DNA of 64,000 nucleotides from Zhengitettix transpicula. Lineage: Eukaryota; Arthropoda; Insecta; Orthoptera; Tetrigidae. The DNA is taken from contig CM073591.1 of assembly GCA_037074705.1 (NCBI GenBank), positions 186,087,432-186,151,431 of the forward strand, written 5' to 3'. The position numbers and the translations under genes are program-made. Numbering within the stretch: position 1 is the first letter of the stretch; the number at the start of each line of letters is the position of its first letter. The notes below the pieces were generated by a model. It was not told where the DNA came from, did no database searches, and was given only the letters and a program-made list of their open reading frames with translations. Positions 58,534-64,000 of the stretch are shown here, one piece after another.

Positions 58534-58563
<30 letters not shown>
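58534..58563. repeat. (TA)n microsatellite, right edge of the LTR chain
   Basis: A pure alternating run of about 30 bp after GTATTACA. Confidence 0.9.
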
Positions 58564-58565
<2 letters not shown>

Positions 58566-59417
58566 CCTAATTTTATTGGCATTGAGCTTTATATAACTTA
58601 CGTTGCAGGCGTAGGATTTGTTAAATAACAACAGGATATGGTAGATTATAAAAATATTAACTACAGTCTATAACTTATCTTGTCATCTCGACATTAGAAG
58701 TTTCCTCGGCGACTGAAACCAGGGACTGTCGGACTTCTTGACGTCACCTTTGATCGATTCATTTCTGTCTCACTGTGGTATTTTATACTTTTACTATGTT
58801 CTCGTTGGAGTCCAACTTCCAACGGTTCACCCTTCTGAATACAACTGTCCGCCGCACTGTCTCCCTTTCAATAGCTGCCATCCGTCGCACTTCAGACTTC
58901 TTAGGGGTAACTTTGGCACGTTACAATATATATTAATAATTTTATATTCAACTTGTGCCATCTTTGGATCGAAGATCATCTTCTATCGCTGCGCTGCACT
59001 TTCTTTCTTTTGACAGTAATTGTTTAGTTTTCTGTTCTAACGCACGTCGCTGTACAGTGCTGATGTTTCTTCATGATATTATGAGTGTTGAAAAAATATA
59101 GTTCAGTTCAAAATATCTATAACGGTCAACTACTGCACTGTAATTTTTATCAATAATCTTAGATTGTGATTTTTTTAAAATACGCAAATTGTACTTTAAA
59201 AATATATACTTTATATAGCAAGAGACGGCCATGTCAATTTGGAGCGATGGTTTAGTGCGAATAAATTGACAGAAAATATTGAAAAACACTTATGTTTATG
59301 TGTGTATGCTGATAACAGGAAATTCGCAAATAACGCGTTACTTCTCGGCCTTAATGTTGACTGGATTCTTGAAATTGGCCTTAGTTCCTTGCTTGCTACT
59401 CTATAGTTTTTTATATT
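58564..59417. other. AT-rich DNA without a recognisable gene
   Basis: The 91-codon frame at 58738-59013 has no recognisable features. Confidence 0.45.
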
Positions 59418-59586
59418 GATTTATTTACAGTCACAACGGCATCTCAGCTAATTAGCGTCTCTTTATTTTTTGTCTTTCGGGTACTAATTGACAAGACACA
59501 ATCATCCATGCCCTCGCCGGGAGTCAAACCCGGGACTTGTGTGATGCGACACAGTCACGCTGACGCCTACACCACAGAAGGTCGGC
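59418..59586 (-). mobile_element. tRNA-derived SINE
   Basis: On the minus strand the head (59586-59510) contains TGGTGTAGGCGTCAGCGTG (A-box/D-arm), a TGTG-loop-CACA anticodon stem and CCGGGTTTGACTCCCGG. The last is a perfect five-pair T-arm with a B-box one base off consensus. The acceptor halves pair only partly, so it is not a functional tRNA. A unique body (to about 59418) follows, ending in AAATAAATC-type text that may be the tail. Confidence 0.65.
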
Positions 59587-60067
59587 ATTATAAAATAATG
59601 AATGTAGCAAGTTGACCTCAACGCCGCTCTCAGTTTCAGATGCTCTACGGAATAATAATTAGGGCAATACACTCGGACCTCTGAAATATGCAAACTCCAA
59701 AAGAGTCTTACACTTCATCTTTCACTATTATGACACTTTAGTGACATATCATCAATTCTAAACATACATTTGATTGGCAAAATGCTAAGATTTTAGACAT
59801 TGACACCAGGCTACAATTCCAGACTCATTTCAGAGATGCTTCACATTAAATCAAACATCACAGCTATTAATGTACATACAGATACTATGAAACTCAATAA
59901 TTACTATGATCCCTTTTTATTACTCTAAACCTTATAATTTCCCATTGTCGTTGCTCCCTTATTGTTACGATAACCCTTCGGCTCTCCTATTGTTGTTGCG
60001 TTTTCGTCGCTCTTGAATTTTGTCAACTGACAAGTGTAGTTGTGTCGCTCCAGGCTCTTCTTCGCAC

Positions 60068-60115
60068 CTGACGATAGGAACAATGATCACAGAAACGTTG
60101 TGTGGTATTTATATT
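60068..60115 (+). repeat. Short repeat shared with the 45.1-kb region
   Basis: AAACGTTGTGTGGTATTTAT at about 60093-60112 also occurs at about 45136-45155, with flanking words ATCA alike. CCTGACGA precedes it here. Such CTGANGA...GAAACGTTGTG text is seen near ends of Penelope-like elements, but the hammerhead-type stems cannot be confirmed by eye. Confidence 0.35.
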
Positions 60116-62456
60116 ATCAATTTTTTTAAAAAATTAACTATCTTTCTTATTCATTCAATATTCATTTCTGTAGGAGACATGAGTCCCACCTTCATTATGC
60201 ACAGTGAACTCTGGCTGATTACGTGTCTAAACAATTACTGTTGGATTTCAAGAAAACTGTCCACATTCACATCCATTTGTCACACTATTTCACTGTTTCT
60301 ACCTACAAACATTAATTTTCGACGTTGGACATGTTTTCACGCAATCTAGTTGAGTAACTTTTTAAATGACGATCTCATTCATTCCAATACTTTCTCCTTT
60401 ACTTCAAATGGTCTTTATGATGAGACCATATTCTTCCACGTCCTACATATCGCTTCATTTATATTTGTCCTTCGATAACGTCATGTAGAAAGCATTTATC
60501 TATAAAATGCCAGATCCCGTTCGTTTTCCTCAGAAGATTTTTCTTAATATAAATCTCTATTCATCTACTTTTCGTCTTTCCGTCATCTACATTACTAACC
60601 TAAAATTAGGCCATGATAAATGTCATTAAGTACATCGTAGGCGAGTCTGTCTTCAGCTCTGTACGAAATATAGGGAAATCTGGTATAGAATAGAGGATAG
60701 ATTTTTGCATCCTAATTAATTAATGAAATTTTAAATTGGTTAATATGTTTTTCGTTAACAAATGGCCAAATAATATCAGTGAAAATGGACTAAATTTTCT
60801 TTTGTAACGGATAGTTCTGGGATGATTTTATGTGTATCGTAAATAATAGATAAGTGTAATATAATTTACAAAATTATTGCCTGGGATTTAATAAACTATG
60901 AGAGAGATTTAATTTCTCAAGATAAATGGTCTAATACAATGTATTAAATATAGTTTCTACTCGAAATTCTCTTCTAGAATAATTACATAAGATAAATATA
61001 TATGAAATTAAAATTATGAGTAATTTGTTTCACTAATTGTTGTTGTGAACAATCGTTCTCCTATATGAACCTGAAAAAATGACAATTGAAACGTTAATTA
61101 AATTATGTAAGTTTAAAAATTGAAATTATTTACTAAATATTAACAGAAATATAACAACAGACAATAATATATATTTTTATTTTATACATATTGTTGTCTT
61201 AGTTTAGCTATTAGTCAAATGTTTCCCAGTACTTTCGTATTTAGTGTTAATAGTGAAATAATTATGGTTTCTTCATGACTCAAAATTATATTTATGATCT
61301 ATCTGACTCCTTAATTAAGGTTGCCGACCAGTGTTCTAGACGCCCATATAATATTCAATCTATAACTTTTCTTTTTTAAATTTCTAAAATACTATCGATG
61401 CATATTTTCCAATGGAAAATAATTTACATTAATTTGTCAAAAGTCGAAAGGTGACTAAGAATAGATATTCGGAGACGTAGTTTTCTGTGTCCATTATGCA
61501 TATCAAGGTTCAATCCCTTAGAGTGACCTTCGAAATTACCGAGGTCGTGTGTCGCTCACTATCTGCTGAAGGTTCATTGTCTAAGCAAATTGACCTTAGT
61601 GAATCAGACTTCCCTGGCTTGAAAGGCCCAACCAAGGACCGAGCTAAGGAAGGAAATAGCTAGTCCAGAATTTTATTTAAAACGATGTAGTCCTGTATGA
61701 CTCTTTAAGTTATTCTGTCTGATTTCTTCGTGGATATTTTTCAGTCAAGAATAACGTAAAATTTATACTGAAAGCTTAGGAGCAAATAAAGTACTACATT
61801 AATCCAATTGATGAATTATTAACGAAGAAAGCTAACGCATCTGTTCCCTTATGTACATTAAATTATAGTCTATTGTAAATGATACACACTACAGAACACA
61901 GTTCCTATTACCTAGGTAAATTATTGCTGAAATATAGATTTGTATTACATGTGGAGAAAAAAGAACGATTTACAAATAGATATTGATCGTATCAAGTCTG
62001 ATTATAATACTCGCTTAACCACTTCTTTTCTGCAAAATCGTTTTAGTGCCAAAGACTACATAGTTGAGAGCGTGGTGCGGCAAGCAGACTATCAACTCAG
62101 AAGTCTTGTCTGTACATTGTTAAGATCTGAATAACTTTGAGAAGCGGCAGCTCAGAAGATTTTTAAGTTATGTCCTACATCACCACAATTTTATCAAGGA
62201 TAACTATTTGCAATATTAAGACTACAGCAGCGATAGTTTTACCAATGCTCTGCCGCAAATGACCCGACCCGTATTTAAAAAGAGGAATAATTTTGCACCA
62301 AATTGACACACATTTCTAACACAAAAGTATTTTTAAATAAAGCTGATTGCAGGAACAAGTCACGCATGAGGTACTGTTGAATGTGCTCACAAATCCAGGT
62401 CATAGAACAAAGGCAGTTTAAAGAGGTTTACAGGTAGAGGCGGCTTTAAATAATAC
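60116..62456. other. AT-rich DNA without a recognisable gene
   Basis: Chance frames only, including a 64-codon one at 61940-62134 with charged composition but no known motif. Confidence 0.45.
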
Positions 62457-62468
62457 TGCGCATGCGCA
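62457..62468. promoter_or_regulatory. Perfect NRF-1-type palindrome
   Basis: TGCGCATGCGCA is the full consensus site of NRF-1 (erect wing in insects), which usually lies within 100 bp of housekeeping promoters. The next 110 bp (to about 62570) are CpG- and GC-richer than the flanks, as expected of a first noncoding exon. No TATA box and no convincing coding start follows, so a gene would have to continue through splicing. Confidence 0.45.
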
Positions 62469-62570
62469 TTTCTCATTACAGAGAGCAGCAGCGGTGACAT
62501 CTGAGCGGAGGTCCAGCCTCCTCTTCTAGTTGTCGGAGTTCCTTTCTCGTGGAATCTGCTCCGCGATGAC

Positions 62571-63716
62571 GAGATATATTATGCCTGTAACATACTAATA
62601 TTCTGTCATTACTAAAATGTAATTATTTGGTTAAAACATTCATACATAACAATAGTAATTGTCTTTACGGCTACCTAACTGTTCGATTCACACTCTCATT
62701 CATACACTCATTCATTCACACTTATACCGCTGCTGCTGTTGTAAGTTCTTCGCCTTCCGCTATGTTTCTCGGCCGACGCTCTCCTTTCTTTCTAATTTTT
62801 TGGAGGGGAAAGGGAGGATGAAAAATAAATAAGAGTAAATAAATATAAAAATAGATAAATATTAAAAATTAATATTAACATATATGTATGAATATATGTT
62901 TAAATATTATAAATCAGATTCAAAAGAATCCATTACAGAGAGAGATCCTGTGCTGTGACGTGGTTAGCACCGAAATAGCCAGCTGCCTCAATTATAGAAA
63001 GCGAGTGCACCGCAATTCAGGTGGTTTAAAGTTTTCGAAATGGAAGCAGAAATTCTTACTATTAAAGCACGATTCTTATAAAGACTCTAAAAAATTAAAA
63101 ATAAATTATTCCTGAAAAGTTGCGTTCTGTAGCACACGAGTTACTCACTCTCCGACAAAAATTAGTCACTTTTCTTTCAAAATCCACTCAAGGCGGATCT
63201 TATAAACACAAGTTGACATTACTAGACATTTTATAAGCATCCTTTTATACTTCTGATAAAGGAGCAGTTACAGTTCTAATTTCCTGTTATTTTTATGTTT
63301 CCAAATCCTTTAATTACTAAAGCCCTACTCAAAAGATGGAAACAGAAGATTCTCATTATTAATTAAAATTGTGCTCGAGTTCACGTACTCCATAAAATCC
63401 ATAAGAAAATGCCACTTTTAGTTTAATTGTCACTTCTATATGCAGTCTGACGACCTTCCTACATAAAATTATTTCTGTAACCTTACATAAAGAAGATCAT
63501 TTTACGTCAAGAATTACTTATATTTTATTTACAAGATTAAAAATATACATATTCTATCTTTTGATGTTGTTTCCTTATTTACAAGTATTCCTCTCGATTT
63601 TGCTATTAACAGTCTAAAGTCCAGATGGACACCCTTATTGATTGGACTGAAATGAACTCTGGGTCAACATAGTTGTATATCTGAAAATTTACAATTTTCT
63701 TTAGAGTGTGAACCAA
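62571..63716. other. AT-rich DNA without a recognisable gene
   Basis: A 64-codon frame at 62627-62821 carries TTCAT repeats and a donor-like GTAAGT near 62741. It has no homology I recognise. The remainder is AT-rich. Confidence 0.4.
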
Positions 63717-63974
63717 TTTTTTTTTAGGGCAACAGGCTACATGAGGGTGATCCACATTGGGCAACTCCCCTTTAATAGCATAGGAAGGGATTTGAAAGGG
63801 GGGATGCGGAAGGGTAGAGGAAGGTAGCCAAGGGTTAACTAGGGCCCCCGGGCTATATTTTAAGGATCCTACCCGGCATTCGCCTAAAGGAATGCAGGGA
63901 AAACCTTAGAAAAACCTGCATCGGGTAGGTCGGGCATTGGGTACTTGACCCACGCCCTTCCGATAGCGGGAGAG
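63717..63974 (-). mobile_element. Family A retroposon, 5'-truncated copy
   Basis: Poly(T) 63717-63725 then the family core almost identical to 48620-48870, ending at CGATAGCGGGAGAG. One of the youngest-looking copies. Confidence 0.9.
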
Positions 63975-64000
63975 ATTGACAAATCTGTATTATTATCCAG

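Noticed and set aside
54890..58563. CRISPR-like array because of repeats separated by unique DNA
   Set aside because: The repeated pieces are TA microsatellites between long unrelated LTRs, and the sequence is eukaryotic. No cas-like genes or short palindromic repeats of fixed length are present.
59510..59586. Functional tRNA gene
   Set aside because: The acceptor halves do not pair fully, the B-box has a substitution, and a SINE-like body follows directly.

Overview
The window looks like gene-poor, AT-rich intergenic or intronic DNA from a large insect genome. The grounds are several mariner/Tc1 lineages, Helitron-like repeats, gypsy-type LTRs with a tRNA-Lys-type primer site, non-LTR fragments and a tRNA-headed SINE. 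A cockroach or other blattodean is my guess from general familiarity with such repeat mixtures; it cannot be proved here. No intact cellular protein-coding gene is recognisable. Almost every open frame is a shadow inside a repeat or a short chance frame.

Layout. 1-6 kb is unique-looking AT-rich DNA with one fold-back repeat and one candidate exon. 6-7.5 kb holds a GC-rich island and an LTR remnant that ends in a (TA)n run. 8-10.6 kb holds a decayed Tc1-like transposon. 11-15.4 kb holds a promoter-like spot, a probable Pao-type retroelement tail, a non-LTR reverse transcriptase relic and an almost full-length mariner (14102-15406) with both terminal inverted repeats (TIRs). 17-21 kb starts a dispersed poly(A) retroposon, here called family A, with about 14 copies across the window. 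21.5-25.5 kb has a gag-like ORF1 relic, two mariner fragments and a compact Helitron-like element next to one of them. 26.4-27.5 kb is an internally deleted LTR element. 28.4-34.8 kb is a run of broken mariners plus a Helitron-like 3' half. 37.7-39.1 kb has family A copies and an LTR/primer-site remnant. 39.7-43.8 kb is a large Helitron-like element built of roughly 280-300 bp internal repeats. 44.8-53.5 kb mixes family A copies (some nested in each other) with three more mariners. 54.9-58.6 kb is a chain of four LTRs separated by (TA)n runs. 59-64 kb is mostly unique AT-rich DNA with a SINE, a perfect NRF-1-type site and a last family A copy.

How the parts relate. The window is an archive of transposon activity, not a gene cluster. 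LTR elements repeatedly entered (TA)n tracts. Mariners of the same family carry different, complementary deletions. Family A copies inserted into each other and left target-site duplications. The Helitron-like family grew by internal tandem amplification. The most unusual structures are the four-LTR (TA)n chain, a 60-bp promoter-like unit repeated three times inside one LTR, and the 3.3-kb Helitron-like array. All identity judgements were made by eye; no alignment, database search or folding was run.
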